Below are positions 32,406-41,244 of a DNA stretch of 47,529 nucleotides, piece by piece. Position 1 is the stretch's first letter; every line of letters starts with the position of its first letter. A model generated the notes under the pieces. That model was not told the origin of the DNA, made no database searches, and worked only from the letters and a program-made list of their open reading frames with translations. A program made the position numbers and the translations under genes. Location of the stretch: positions 1 to 47,529 of the forward strand of contig JAQGHD010000005.1 of assembly GCA_028288965.1 (NCBI GenBank), written 5' to 3'. The stretch is from Candidatus Saccharimonadota bacterium (lineage in GTDB: Bacteria > Patescibacteriota > Saccharimonadia > Saccharimonadales > JAQGHD01).

Positions 32406-33188
32406 TTAGGCAAGCACTAGCCTGGCAAGGGTAAAAGTTGTTGAAATTGCTTGGTGATCTGTAGAAATATCGACAAGTTCAGTGTGATTGGGGTGAATGG
32501 CGCCTCGATACAGCATAGCGTCGAGTTGCCCGTTGGGATTTAGTCCAATTTGCGATAGCTTGCCCAGCCAAGCATAGTTATTTCTGGCCACATCAAAAGT
32601 AGGCACGGTACCTAGATTTACGGCTGCCAAATGAGCATTGCCACGCATTTTTCTATCTAATCTGCCCGGCCCGGGCCAATGATTCATATCACCAGCCAGC
32701 ACTAATGGGTCAGTTACGTCAGCAAGAGCATCAGCCGCTGCGTTAATCTGTTTACGGCGTGATAGAAATTTTATGGGTACCGTCGGGTGCGTTGTGGCTA
32801 CCGTTACATGAGATCCCTTAGCGGTTTTAAGAGCTACCACTAGCAAACCACGTCCCCGCAAACGAAACTTGGTATCATCCCAGCGTTCACTGCCGTGAAA
32901 ACCAATCGCCCTTCCTAGAGGCCCCTGCTTTTGTAAGGTTACTTTTTTACTATCCGTAACCTTGTGTTCGGGTTTGATAGCAATAGCCAATCCAAAATGG
33001 CCAGCTATTGAGACGGCCAAGAGCCCTAGTTCTTTCACATGCTCGGCCAATTCATTAGGGGGCATTTGAACCTCTTGAAGCAAAAGCACATCGCTATTGG
33101 CTACCGCCTGCAACCCGCCACTGCGAATAGCTTTTCCCATTTGGGTGTTAGCCGTAGTAACGGTGATTTGCTCAGAAGGGTTATACAT
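32406..33188 (-). CDS. Endonuclease/exonuclease/phosphatase-family protein
   Basis: The 260-aa protein shows the EEP metal-phosphoesterase motifs: N-terminal TTANTQMG, LLLQEVQ (metal Glu, about 36-42), THPTVP (about 133), GDMNHWP (Asp-x-Asn, about 166-172), LDAMLY (about 226) and STDHQAI (catalytic Asp-His, about 243-249). Members cleave DNA, RNA or phospholipids. No signal peptide is seen, so it acts inside the cell. It runs opposite to the pilin genes and ends 10 nt from them, so the two are convergent. Confidence 0.82.
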   Translation of the reverse strand: MYNPSEQITVTTANTQMGKAIRSGGLQAVANSDVLLLQEVQMPPNELAEHVKELGLLAVSIAGHFGLAIAIKPEHKVTDSKKVTLQKQGPLGRAIGFHGSERWDDTKFRLRGRGLLVVALKTAKGSHVTVATTHPTVPIKFLSRRKQINAAADALADVTDPLVLAGDMNHWPGPGRLDRKMRGNAHLAAVNLGTVPTFDVARNNYAWLGKLSQIGLNPNGQLDAMLYRGAIHPNHTELVDISTDHQAISTTFTLARLVLA

Positions 33189-33276
33189 GTGATCATAATA
33201 ACAAACCGCAACTAACCTGCTATTGCTTGAGTTTATAACTTAATACTATAAAATGCTGGATAAATAAGGAGTTCTA

Positions 33277-33669
33277 ATGGACAAACATAGTTTCGCGAAA
33301 ACTGTTTTTGTGACCGGTTTAACGCTAGGTATTGGAGTGGGTGTAGGCATAACGGCAGAAAATCACACAAACGAAGTCGCCAGGGGTAAAGCGCTAACTG
33401 CCGCAACTTGCCTAAATACTATTCCGCATGAATCGATTGTTACCAAATCTTTAGACGAATGCTTCGAACAGGGGGTTCCCGGTGGAAATAAAATTAGTAA
33501 GAATAAGTTTCGTCCTGGGGATCCTATTAAATTTGTTGGCGCTTACATGGAGGCTCAACGACAAGAAGCTGAAAAAATTGAAGCCGCAAGAGTGGTTGCT
33601 TGGTCAGTTGTGCCCGATGTCGTTGCCGCAGCCGGCATTGCTTACCTGCTATTTTTAGACTTCATATAG
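33277..33669 (+). CDS. Small membrane protein, unknown
   Basis: The 130-aa product has an N-terminal hydrophobic segment (about 8-28, VFVTGLTLGIGVGVGITA), a soluble middle with two Cys (LTAATCLNTIP and LDECFEQG), and a C-terminal helix (about 105-128). AAGGAG precedes ATG at a good distance. It lies between two pilus blocks, and might belong with them, but nothing in its sequence says so. Confidence 0.65.
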   Translation: MDKHSFAKTVFVTGLTLGIGVGVGITAENHTNEVARGKALTAATCLNTIPHESIVTKSLDECFEQGVPGGNKISKNKFRPGDPIKFVGAYMEAQRQEAEKIEAARVVAWSVVPDVVAAAGIAYLLFLDFI

Positions 33670-33762
33670 CAGAGCCACGAATTTCAGCTAAGGATTAGCT
33701 TCCTCTGTTCTGTGATATAGTTATAGGGAAAATTGTTATGCTTTGATGGGCAGCATCAACAC

Positions 33763-34824
33763 ATGAATTCAGCATTATTTTACAAAGACAAACCACTATT
33801 CGGACTAGATATAGGCTTCAACACCATAAAGGTGATGCAGCTAAACCGCCACACTAATCAATATGTGGTTAGTGGCTATGGTGTGGGCAGCTTTGACGCC
33901 AAAGCTATTGAGAATGGCGTTGTGGTTGATTACGAATCGATGGCCAAAAGCGCCAATGAGTTATTTGATCATAAAATCATAGGTGAAATTAACACTAGAC
34001 GGGTGGCTGTCTCGGTACCGGCAGCCCGCACCTTTAACCGCCCCATGACCCTACCCGTACAGGCCGCCAAAGATCTGGACGAAGCCGTCAGGCTTGAGGC
34101 CGAGCAGTACATTCCCGTACCACTTGATGATTTATATATCGATTACGTTATAAATAATCGGAGCGAGAAAGAAATTGGTTTACTGGCCGTAGCCTCGCCG
34201 CGAAAAATGATTGATTCGTACCTGACGCTCATGAATGTCTTAGGGCTAGAGCCGGTCACCATGGAAACGACTATCGGTGCCACCGGTCGCCTATTCTTAC
34301 AAACTGATCAGAGCGATACGCCTACGGTACTGATTGATTTTGGTTCCATTTCGGCCGATATTACTATCTATGATAAAGGGCTGATTGTAACCGGCACCGT
34401 GCCCTGCGGTGGCGATAACTTTACCGATGCCATCTCAACTTTCCTGGGTGTTACTAAGGATGAGGCTCACATCATCAAAACCAAATATGGTTTAGGACCA
34501 AGCAAAAAACAGGCGGACATTAAGGCCGCGCTGGCCCCGCAGCTTGAGCAGTTAGTTAAAGAAATCCGTCGGATGATTCGCTATTACGAAGACCGCTCGG
34601 GCAAAAACGGCACCATTAACCAGATTGTAACCATGGGCGGTGGCGCCAACATGCCGGGCCTCAGTGAATATATGACTAACACCCTGCGGCTGCCGGTGCG
34701 AACCTGTGATCCGTGGGAACGCTTAACTTTTGGACGGCTGCAACCACCCAGCAGCGTAGAGCAATCGATGTACGTCACCGTAGCCGGACTAGCCTTAATT
34801 GACTCTAAGGAAATTTTTAAGTGA
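33763..34824 (+). CDS. pilM: Type IV pilus assembly protein PilM
   Basis: Start at ATG 33763 (MNSALFYKDKPLFGLDIGFNTIKVMQL); the track's TTG start adds ten residues without support. The 353-aa actin-like protein has phosphate-binding LDIGFNTIK, the central VLIDFGSISADITIYDKG and late MGGGANMPGL, as in FtsA/PilM. PilM binds the cytoplasmic N-terminus of PilN and links the pilus base to the membrane complex. Its TGA overlaps the GTG start of pilN. Confidence 0.93.
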   Translation: MNSALFYKDKPLFGLDIGFNTIKVMQLNRHTNQYVVSGYGVGSFDAKAIENGVVVDYESMAKSANELFDHKIIGEINTRRVAVSVPAARTFNRPMTLPVQAAKDLDEAVRLEAEQYIPVPLDDLYIDYVINNRSEKEIGLLAVASPRKMIDSYLTLMNVLGLEPVTMETTIGATGRLFLQTDQSDTPTVLIDFGSISADITIYDKGLIVTGTVPCGGDNFTDAISTFLGVTKDEAHIIKTKYGLGPSKKQADIKAALAPQLEQLVKEIRRMIRYYEDRSGKNGTINQIVTMGGGANMPGLSEYMTNTLRLPVRTCDPWERLTFGRLQPPSSVEQSMYVTVAGLALIDSKEIFK

Positions 34825-35414
34825 TCAATTTACTGCCACCAGTTGTTAAAGAAGATATTGCCTACGCTCGGCGCAATTCACGTTTATTACGCTACATTGG
34901 CTTTGGTTGTCTGGCCATCTTGGGTGTTGGCATAATTATTTTATTCGGCTACATTTTTATCAATAACTCGATTGTTGATTACCACAAGCAAGTGGCCGAG
35001 AGTCAAAGCAACCTAAAGGCTCAAAAACTGGATGAAACCCAGGCCAAAGTTGAGTCTATTTCGGGTGACTTAAAACTAATTGTCCAAGTACTCGGCAAAG
35101 AAGTATTGTTTTCAAAGCTTATCAAGCAGATCGGCTCGGTTATGCCAGCCAAATCGGTGCTGTCTAATATTGAAATTAGCAAGGTGCAAGGCGGCATTGA
35201 CCTGACGGCCAGCGCTAAGGATTACGAAACCGCTACCCAGGTACAAGTAAACCTCCAAGATCCGGCCAACAAGCTGTTTGATAAAGTTGATCTTATAGCT
35301 GTCACCTGTGGCTCCAATAATAACCCAGCCTACCCTTGTACTGTCACGCTGCGGGCTTTGTTCACCAAGAACAATCCATTCCTCTTTATTAACAATGGGA
35401 AGACCACAAAATGA
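34821..35414 (+). CDS. pilN: Type IV pilus assembly protein PilN
   Basis: The 197-aa protein starts at GTG, overlapping the pilM stop. It has the PilM-binding motif INLLPP at residues 2-7, one membrane helix (about 28-50) and a ferredoxin-like periplasmic or external domain. It forms the alignment complex with PilM and PilO. It overlaps pilO by 4 nt. Confidence 0.9.
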   Translation: MINLLPPVVKEDIAYARRNSRLLRYIGFGCLAILGVGIIILFGYIFINNSIVDYHKQVAESQSNLKAQKLDETQAKVESISGDLKLIVQVLGKEVLFSKLIKQIGSVMPAKSVLSNIEISKVQGGIDLTASAKDYETATQVQVNLQDPANKLFDKVDLIAVTCGSNNNPAYPCTVTLRALFTKNNPFLFINNGKTTK

Positions 35415-36040
35415 GTACTAAAAAAGTCTTTTACCTCATGATAGTGCTGCTGGTGCTGGTAGTTGGTGGTGGCATTGGTAGTATTGCAGTCGGTAATATT
35501 GTGCTCCAGAAAAAGGCCAATGAGCTGGTAAGCCTCAAGTTGGATAACAAAGTGCTTGATGCGCAGCAAGTCGCACTGGTCAAAGCCAATAAAGACATCC
35601 AAAAATATGCCGACTTAGAAAGCATCGCTAAAGCGGTGGTGCCCAAGGATAAAGACCAAGCCCGAGCGGTACGAGAGATTGTTCAAATTGCCAGCCAAAG
35701 CGGCATTACCCTGACCAGCGTTAGTTTCCCTGCCTCCAATCTTGGTGCCGGTGCCAGCTCTTCTGCCTCAGGCTCGGGCACCACTAGCAGTAAGGTGGCC
35801 ATTAGCCAGGCAACGCCTGTCAGTGGTTTACCGGGCGTCTATAGCCTGGAGATGATCATCACGCCAGAAACTACTACCCACAAGATTAGCTACACACAGT
35901 TCCTAGACTTCTTAAGCCGCTTGGAAAACAACCGTCGTACTGCCCAAGTTACTAGTATTAAGATTGACCCGGTTTCTTCTGATCAAAAAAGTCCGTATGT
36001 TACATTTAGCTTAACCATTAATATATTTATCAAGCCATGA
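35411..36040 (+). CDS. pilO: Type IV pilus assembly protein PilO
   Basis: The 209-aa product has one N-terminal helix (about 7-28), a coiled coil (about 32-75) and a globular domain split by a Ser/Gly-rich insert (GAGASSSASGSGTTSS, about 112-128). It partners PilN. Start ATG overlaps the pilN stop (ATGA), and it overlaps the next gene by 4 nt. Confidence 0.88.
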   Translation: MSTKKVFYLMIVLLVLVVGGGIGSIAVGNIVLQKKANELVSLKLDNKVLDAQQVALVKANKDIQKYADLESIAKAVVPKDKDQARAVREIVQIASQSGITLTSVSFPASNLGAGASSSASGSGTTSSKVAISQATPVSGLPGVYSLEMIITPETTTHKISYTQFLDFLSRLENNRRTAQVTSIKIDPVSSDQKSPYVTFSLTINIFIKP

Positions 36041-36330
36041 AACTCCAACAACTCCTTACCAAATTTAAGTCTACGGCCATTTTCTTCCGTAAGTACGCCA
36101 CCTTTATGGCCTTTGTCATAATAATTCTTGGCTACAGTTTTATGGTCTGGCGGATTAATGTTTTTACCTCTAAAGAGCCGGCAGACGCCGATGTGCAAAA
36201 CAAATTAGCCGGTACCAAACGCCCAGTGATCGATCAAAAAACCGTTGATAAAATTCAACAGCTCCAAGGCAACAACGTCCAAGTCCAAACTCTCTTCAAA
36301 CAAGCTCGCGACAACCCATTTCAAGAATAA
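36037..36330 (+). CDS. Small single-pass protein ending the pilMNO operon
   Basis: The 97-aa protein has one helix (about 20-40, ATFMAFVIIILGYSFMVWRI) and a polar tail of about 55 residues ending NPFQE. It overlaps pilO by ATGA, so it is translated with the assembly complex. In position it replaces PilP, but it lacks a lipoprotein signal and the PilP domain. I take it as a lineage-specific pilus accessory protein. Confidence 0.7.
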   Translation: MKLQQLLTKFKSTAIFFRKYATFMAFVIIILGYSFMVWRINVFTSKEPADADVQNKLAGTKRPVIDQKTVDKIQQLQGNNVQVQTLFKQARDNPFQE

Positions 36331-36365
36331 GCTTAGGGGAAGGGGTGCTCTGCTTTGGTTAGTTT

Positions 36366-36390
36366 GCGCTTGCATATAAGAAGCGAGCGC
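36366..36390 (+). promoter_or_regulatory. GC-rich inverted repeat before the 36405 gene
   Basis: GCGCTTGC and GCGAGCGC can pair (one T-G) around a 9-nt loop, 14 nt before ATG 36405. No T run follows, so it is more likely a regulatory hairpin or operator than a terminator. Confidence 0.4.
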
Positions 36391-36404
36391 GACAGAATGG
36401 GTTC

Positions 36405-37412
36405 ATGTCCGAGCAACTCAGTGAACCGGCAGAAAAACCACACTATCCGCTTATATATGGCGAGTACTGGCCAGAAGTTCTTGAGGAGCCAGAGTATCAG
36501 GACTGGCTTCAAGAACAGGTAGTCCTTACCAAGACTGGCCTCAGCGCCCTGCCCGCCCCACCAGAATGGGCGGACAATGAAGCGCAAATTAGCGTGGCCT
36601 GGCAACGAGCTGCTGAAGTAGTCGCGGATGCCAGTTATTGGCCATACCAGGTAAAGGATGTTCCGCCCATCAATGTCTTAAAGAACAGTATTGGTATTCT
36701 GCAAGAAAGCATTAATCAAACTGGCTGGCAGATAGAAGGCGTGGCCTTTAGCGTGGCTGACGTACGCGAACCGCCAACTCGCCCCAAACTCATCGATATC
36801 CGTGGTTTAATTACGCCCACACCCATTATCGACATGGATTTTGACACTTTTTTGACACTCAGCAATGAAGAGATCGAGGCGCTCCAGAAACGCATAACTG
36901 CAGCATTCGCCACAAGAAGGGATCATGCCAGCAACAGCTGGTTCGATTCACCGGTGTTTAGCCAAGTTTTTCGAGATGCCGGGAACCTCCATGACTATAG
37001 AAAATGGAAGCGATACGGCAAGCCCGACAGAGACTTAGACTATGAGGAGCTGCAGATCCGCATGGAAGATTGTGTAGCTAATAGGCTGTTAGCTGATCCG
37101 AATTATGGTGCGTATCCCGAAGAAACTTGGCAACAATTAGCCGATGCCGACAAAAACCTAGTTTTCGGTATCCTCCAATACTTGTGGAGCATGCGAGCGT
37201 TGTACGATTACCCGGATATAGATACCTATAGTCTTGGCCAATTTGGCGACACTGCCATAGAGAGCGCCCAGAAATTGGCCAAGCGCGGCGTCTTGGTGAA
37301 ACTCGGTTCATACACTGATCTTGGCGGTTTTGAACGTGAAGATTTTAGCCTGAACGAGGAGCTCTACGCTTTTTGGCTCAAAGAATCTGTTAAATCGTCT
37401 CAGGAAGAGTAA
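36405..37412 (+). CDS. Unknown soluble protein, Trp- and acid-rich
   Basis: The 335-aa protein has no signal peptide or membrane helix. Many Trp, Tyr, Asp and Glu residues occur, with PLIYGEYWPEVLEEPEYQDWL at the start and a helical second half. I recognise no family. It lies 74 nt after the pilMNO operon on the same strand. A hairpin precedes it, and no strong ribosome-binding site is seen. Confidence 0.65.
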   Translation: MSEQLSEPAEKPHYPLIYGEYWPEVLEEPEYQDWLQEQVVLTKTGLSALPAPPEWADNEAQISVAWQRAAEVVADASYWPYQVKDVPPINVLKNSIGILQESINQTGWQIEGVAFSVADVREPPTRPKLIDIRGLITPTPIIDMDFDTFLTLSNEEIEALQKRITAAFATRRDHASNSWFDSPVFSQVFRDAGNLHDYRKWKRYGKPDRDLDYEELQIRMEDCVANRLLADPNYGAYPEETWQQLADADKNLVFGILQYLWSMRALYDYPDIDTYSLGQFGDTAIESAQKLAKRGVLVKLGSYTDLGGFEREDFSLNEELYAFWLKESVKSSQEE

Positions 37413-37418
37413 AACTAC

Positions 37419-38051
37419 CTAGTTTCCGTATTGTTTGATGGAATCTTCGTGACACTTGATGATCATCTGGCTGTTTTGACTAGGTTTAGGGATGTAAGGG
37501 AATTTTAGTAGTTCGGTTTCACCGGCTGTCTCTACGATTAAGGTGCCAAAATCAAACATGCGTGGCAGAATGCCTTTTTGCAACACGGTCACGTCCTCTA
37601 CTCTACCAATGCCAAGTTGAATAGTTTTACGATTAAACAGGCTGGTATAGAGTACCTCGGCAATTTTTTCATTGGTCAAAAAGACCACGCTACTGCGGTA
37701 AACAATGACCCCAATGGCGGAAACAATGGCGATAAAAATACTTAGTATGATGCCAAGGGCCAAAACCGCAACACGAACAGTTGTGGCACGGGCTACACCG
37801 GCTAGATCTATGCGGTGGATATTGGCAGCCAAGGCAAAGCTCATACTTAAAATGATGACTATGATCAATATGGCCGGCACAATAATAAATACGAGGCCGA
37901 TGGGATGTTTATGCATTTCGGCAACCATTTGCTCTTTGTCGTCAAACTCTATGTAGCGAAAACCACGTTGGCCGGATGGACTTAAGTTGGCGCAGACTTG
38001 GGTTTTATAGGGAGTCATGCCCCGCGCGTATTTAATGGTCTTAGGATTCAT
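37419..38051 (-). CDS. Bacterial PH-domain (YdbS/YdbT-type) membrane protein
   Basis: The 210-aa protein has an N-terminal soluble part, two helix groups (about 52-78 and 92-120), then a bacterial PH domain (about 125-205: VFLTNEKIAEVLYTSLFNRKTIQLGIGRVEDVTVLQKG). The family is membrane-associated; the role is unknown. The track start (M1) may be right; M12 is possible. It lies 9 nt after ruvB's stop on the same strand, so it may be co-transcribed. Confidence 0.78.
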   Translation of the reverse strand: MNPKTIKYARGMTPYKTQVCANLSPSGQRGFRYIEFDDKEQMVAEMHKHPIGLVFIIVPAILIIVIILSMSFALAANIHRIDLAGVARATTVRVAVLALGIILSIFIAIVSAIGVIVYRSSVVFLTNEKIAEVLYTSLFNRKTIQLGIGRVEDVTVLQKGILPRMFDFGTLIVETAGETELLKFPYIPKPSQNSQMIIKCHEDSIKQYGN

Positions 38052-38060
38052 GCTCTAGAA

Positions 38061-39080
38061 TTATATCAGCCTTTGTTGCTTTGTAGTTTTTGTTTTACCA
38101 AGATGAGCGTGCGCCTTGGGGGTAGTTTTTCGTCCTCTTGATGTGCGCTCAATGAGTCCAATCTGCATCAGATATGGCTCGTGAAAATCCTCAATCGTGG
38201 TGCGCTCCTCAGCCGTCAAGGCCGCCAGCGTTTCCACGCCTACCGGACCGCCTTTGTAATTTTCAATGATGGCAGCCAGCAGTAATCTATCAGTTGGATC
38301 AAGCCCCAGCTCATCTATCTCTAATAGTTCCATAGCCTGAAGACTTATGCTGGTATCAATAGTGCCATCACCGTTAATATCGGCAAAGTCACGGACGCGT
38401 TTGAGTAGACGATTGGCTAGGCGTGGCGTTAAGCGAGACCGCAGCGCCAGTTCGTGGGCCGCTTTGGCATCAATTTTTACATGTAAAATCTTGGCGGCTC
38501 GTTCGATAATGACTTGGATTTCCTTAGGGCTATAAAATTCCAGGCGATGAATCATGCCAAAACGATCCCGCAGAGGCGCCGCTAATTCACCGGTACGTGT
38601 GGTGGCGGCTATGAGGGTAAACTTAGGCAGATCCAGCCGCAAGCTCCGGGCACTTGGTCCCTTGCCGAGCATAATGTCGAGTTTAAAATCTTCCATGGCG
38701 CTATACAGCACTTCTTCCACGGTACGGTGCAAGCGGTGAATTTCATCAATGAATAATATATCGCCGTCTTGCAGGTTAGTCAGCAGGCTGGCCAGATCGC
38801 CGGCCCGCTCAATTGCCGGCCCACTGGTAATGCGTATGTTAGCCCCCATCTCATGAGCGATCACGCTGGCCAGGGTGGTTTTGCCGAGCCCTGGCGGACC
38901 ATACAACAGAACGTGTTCTAAGGCTTCACCGCGTTTTTTAGCCGCCGCAATCGCCAGCTGCAAATTTTGTTTGATCCGACGCTGGCCAATGTAGTTAGCA
39001 AAATCCTTAGGCCTGAGCGTAATTTCTAGAACTTGATCATCTTCGTCGGCTTGTGCCACGGTTATGCGTTCAATAGCCAT
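38061..39080 (-). CDS. ruvB: Holliday junction branch-migration helicase RuvB
   Basis: The 339-aa AAA+ ATPase has [12 protein letters not shown] at the start, Walker [13 protein letters not shown] (about 65), Walker [11 protein letters not shown] (about 108), sensor AATTRTG, and the C-terminal winged helix with RTSRGRKTT. With RuvA it drives branch migration of Holliday junctions. Its ATG overlaps the ruvA stop (TAATG). Confidence 0.96.
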   Translation of the reverse strand: MAIERITVAQADEDDQVLEITLRPKDFANYIGQRRIKQNLQLAIAAAKKRGEALEHVLLYGPPGLGKTTLASVIAHEMGANIRITSGPAIERAGDLASLLTNLQDGDILFIDEIHRLHRTVEEVLYSAMEDFKLDIMLGKGPSARSLRLDLPKFTLIAATTRTGELAAPLRDRFGMIHRLEFYSPKEIQVIIERAAKILHVKIDAKAAHELALRSRLTPRLANRLLKRVRDFADINGDGTIDTSISLQAMELLEIDELGLDPTDRLLLAAIIENYKGGPVGVETLAALTAEERTTIEDFHEPYLMQIGLIERTSRGRKTTPKAHAHLGKTKTTKQQRLI

Positions 39081-39664
39081 TAGACCGCTCCCCTCAAGGC
39101 TTCTTTGATGCGCTGCTCTGTTGATAGCTCGGCATCAACATGTTCGAGCGCTCGGGCAGCATCCTGGGTGGTGTAGCCTAAACTTACGAGGGCCTCCACC
39201 GCCTCATCCTTAAGCAGTAAACTCTTGGCCGTGAGTACACCGCTGCCCGTCAGATCCGCCCCCACTAAGCCAACTTTGTCTTTTAGATCCACTACCACCC
39301 GCTCGGCGACGCGCCGTCCTACACCAGCCGCCGATTGTAGGTACTTTATTTCGCCATTGGCAATCGCTTGACGAACTTCGTGCACCGTGCCAATGCTTAA
39401 CACACTGAGCGCCATGCGCGGGCCTACCCCGTTGACACTAAGCAATTGCTCAAATAAATGCTTGGTATCTAGCGCAATAAAGCCGTACAGCTCGTGCACG
39501 TTTTCGCGCAAGTATTCATAAATATAGATTTTTTGTCGTTGCCCCACAGTCAAATGTCCGTAATCTTCTGGCGTTACGTACAGACCATAGCCGACGCCCT
39601 GGACATCGAGTACCACTAACTCCTGAAGCTTTTCGGCAACCACGCCACTAAGTGTTGCAATCAT
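39080..39664 (-). CDS. ruvA: Holliday junction-binding protein RuvA
   Basis: The 194-aa protein has the OB-fold N-terminus ([14 protein letters not shown]...[10 protein letters not shown]), tandem helix-hairpin-helix motifs ([14 protein letters not shown] and [19 protein letters not shown]), and the flexible C-terminal domain III that contacts RuvB. Translationally coupled to ruvB. Confidence 0.95.
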   Translation of the reverse strand: MIATLSGVVAEKLQELVVLDVQGVGYGLYVTPEDYGHLTVGQRQKIYIYEYLRENVHELYGFIALDTKHLFEQLLSVNGVGPRMALSVLSIGTVHEVRQAIANGEIKYLQSAAGVGRRVAERVVVDLKDKVGLVGADLTGSGVLTAKSLLLKDEAVEALVSLGYTTQDAARALEHVDAELSTEQRIKEALRGAV

Positions 39665-39709
39665 CTTATTAGTATAGCAAGCTTAACCAGAACTTGAGAT
39701 TAAAGAGAC

Positions 39710-39928
39710 CTACGGTTTGGCGCGAAGCATTAAACGTAAGTTAGCCAGGTACTGTTGCGGGTCAAGTGCGGGATGCACTTTTAAATAGGCAAGATGGTAA
39801 TCCACGAACGACATTTTGTGCTCAGGCCATTGTTCTACGTTACCTTTGTATACTGATTTGGTTACCAAAAACGGATTCGTTTCCATTTTTTCCAATGTAG
39901 TTGTTACTTCTTCTTCCGTCATAAACAT
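39710..39928 (-). CDS. Small unknown protein near ruvA
   Basis: Start taken at ATG 39928, giving 72 aa; the track start is a GTG two codons earlier. Sequence is charged with VDYHLAYLKVHPALDPQQYLANLRLMLRAKP at the end. No motif recognised. ATG follows the stop of the 18-aa ORF upstream by 2 nt, so the two are probably translated together. Confidence 0.55.
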   Translation of the reverse strand: MFMTEEEVTTTLEKMETNPFLVTKSVYKGNVEQWPEHKMSFVDYHLAYLKVHPALDPQQYLANLRLMLRAKP

Positions 39929-39930
39929 GG

Positions 39931-39987
39931 TCACACCTTTGCTCGCTTAGGTTTCTTCGTTTCTTTGCGCCCCTTATCTTTGGACAT
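39931..39987 (-). CDS. 18-aa basic peptide
   Basis: ATG 39987 has a strong GGAGGGG at good spacing. Nine or ten of the 18 residues are Lys or Arg (MSKDKGRKETKKPKRAKV). Its TGA lies 2 nt before the start of the 72-aa gene. The good ribosome site and tight spacing favour real translation. Function unknown; similar Lys-rich micro-peptides appear in other small genomes. Confidence 0.5.
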   Translation of the reverse strand: MSKDKGRKETKKPKRAKV

Positions 39988-40045
39988 GAGTGCCCCTCCC
40001 TTTACCCTCTATTATGCTCTCTTATGGGGTATTTTCCTAATCTGA

Positions 40046-40519
40046 TTAGCCAATGATCGAACTTGAGTAACAGATTGCAGCAGCCAGGGCGTCAGCACAA
40101 TCATCCGGCTTGGGAATTTCTTTGAGTTTGAGCACTACGCGCACCATTTCCTGGATTTGTTTTTTCTCGGCTTTGCCATAACCGGTCAACGCCTGCTTAA
40201 TTTGCATTGGCGTGTACTCATGTAGCTCCATGCCATGCTGCTGTCCTAGCAAAAGCACAATGCCACGAGCCTGACTGACACTCATGGCCGTAGTCACATT
40301 GCGAGCAAAAAACAATTTCTCTACTGCCAAAACTTCTGGCTTAAATTCCTTAACAATTTCTGTTAACTCATTATAAATGGTAAACAATCTCTCGGCGTCT
40401 GGTTGTTTGACTGGGGTACGAATAACGCCAGCATCAACGAGCTCGAGCTTGGCGCCATGGGCATCTATTATGCCAAAGCCCAAAATGCCCGTACCCGGAT
40501 CAATCCCCAGAATTCTCAT
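40046..40519 (-). CDS. ruvC: Holliday junction resolvase RuvC
   Basis: The 157-aa endonuclease has the catalytic acidic residues in ILGIDPGTGILGFGI (Asp7), VEKLFFARN (Glu about 66), and DDCADALAAAICY (two Asp about 139-142). It cuts junctions processed by RuvAB. Its ATG overlaps the yebC stop by 4 nt. Confidence 0.95.
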   Translation of the reverse strand: MRILGIDPGTGILGFGIIDAHGAKLELVDAGVIRTPVKQPDAERLFTIYNELTEIVKEFKPEVLAVEKLFFARNVTTAMSVSQARGIVLLLGQQHGMELHEYTPMQIKQALTGYGKAEKKQIQEMVRVVLKLKEIPKPDDCADALAAAICYSSSIIG

Positions 40520-41244
40520 ACCATGAGTTCTTCGGGAATGTCGAAGTTGGTATGCGTGCTAGTGACGTCATCTAGGTCGTCTAAGGCGTCCATGAGGCGA
40601 ATGATTTTACCGGCCGTGTCTTTGTCTTTAACCTCAACGGCTACGTTGGGCACATAGGTCAGTTCGGCTTCCAGGATTTCCACACCGGCATCCTTCAGCG
40701 TGTCGCGAACTTTGGCCAGGTCTTTTGGATCGGTATAAATGACCGACTCGTCACCCTCCTCTTCCATGTCTTGCGCCCCAGCATCAAGCGCTGTGAGTAG
40801 CAAGTCGTCACCAGAACCCTTCACTCGAATCGAACCTTTGTGCGTAAACTGAAAAGCCACGGCGCCTTTTTCGGCCAAGTTACCGCCATGCTTGCTAAAA
40901 GCTAAGCGAACCTCCGGCAAGGTACGATTAACGTTATCGGTGGCGCACTCTACCAGAATGGCCACGCCGCCTGGACCATAGCCTTCGTACATGACTTCCT
41001 GGACCATGTCGCCGCCGAGTTTACCGCTGCCGCGATCAATACTACGCTGCACATTGGCCATTGGCATATTGGCGGCCTTGGCTTTATCAATTGCTAGTCG
41101 CAAACTAAAATTGGTCTCCGGGTCGGCACCAGCGCGAGCCGCGATGGCAATGGCGTGGCCCAGCTTGGTAAAGACAGCACCGCGAGCCGCGTCTTTAGCG
41201 CCCTTTTGCCGTTTGATGGTGCTCCACTTGCTATGACCTGACAT
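40516..41244 (-). CDS. yebC: YebC/PmpR-family protein
   Basis: The 242-aa protein begins MSGHSKWSTIKRQKGAKDAARG, the family signature, and carries NRTLPEVRLAFSKHGGNL and the C-terminal domain 3. YebC proteins act as DNA-binding regulators or help ribosomes through proline stretches. It lies immediately upstream of ruvC in the order yebC-ruvC, common in bacteria. It overlaps the end of comEC by 1 nt. Confidence 0.95.
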   Translation of the reverse strand: MSGHSKWSTIKRQKGAKDAARGAVFTKLGHAIAIAARAGADPETNFSLRLAIDKAKAANMPMANVQRSIDRGSGKLGGDMVQEVMYEGYGPGGVAILVECATDNVNRTLPEVRLAFSKHGGNLAEKGAVAFQFTHKGSIRVKGSGDDLLLTALDAGAQDMEEEGDESVIYTDPKDLAKVRDTLKDAGVEILEAELTYVPNVAVEVKDKDTAGKIIRLMDALDDLDDVTSTHTNFDIPEELMV

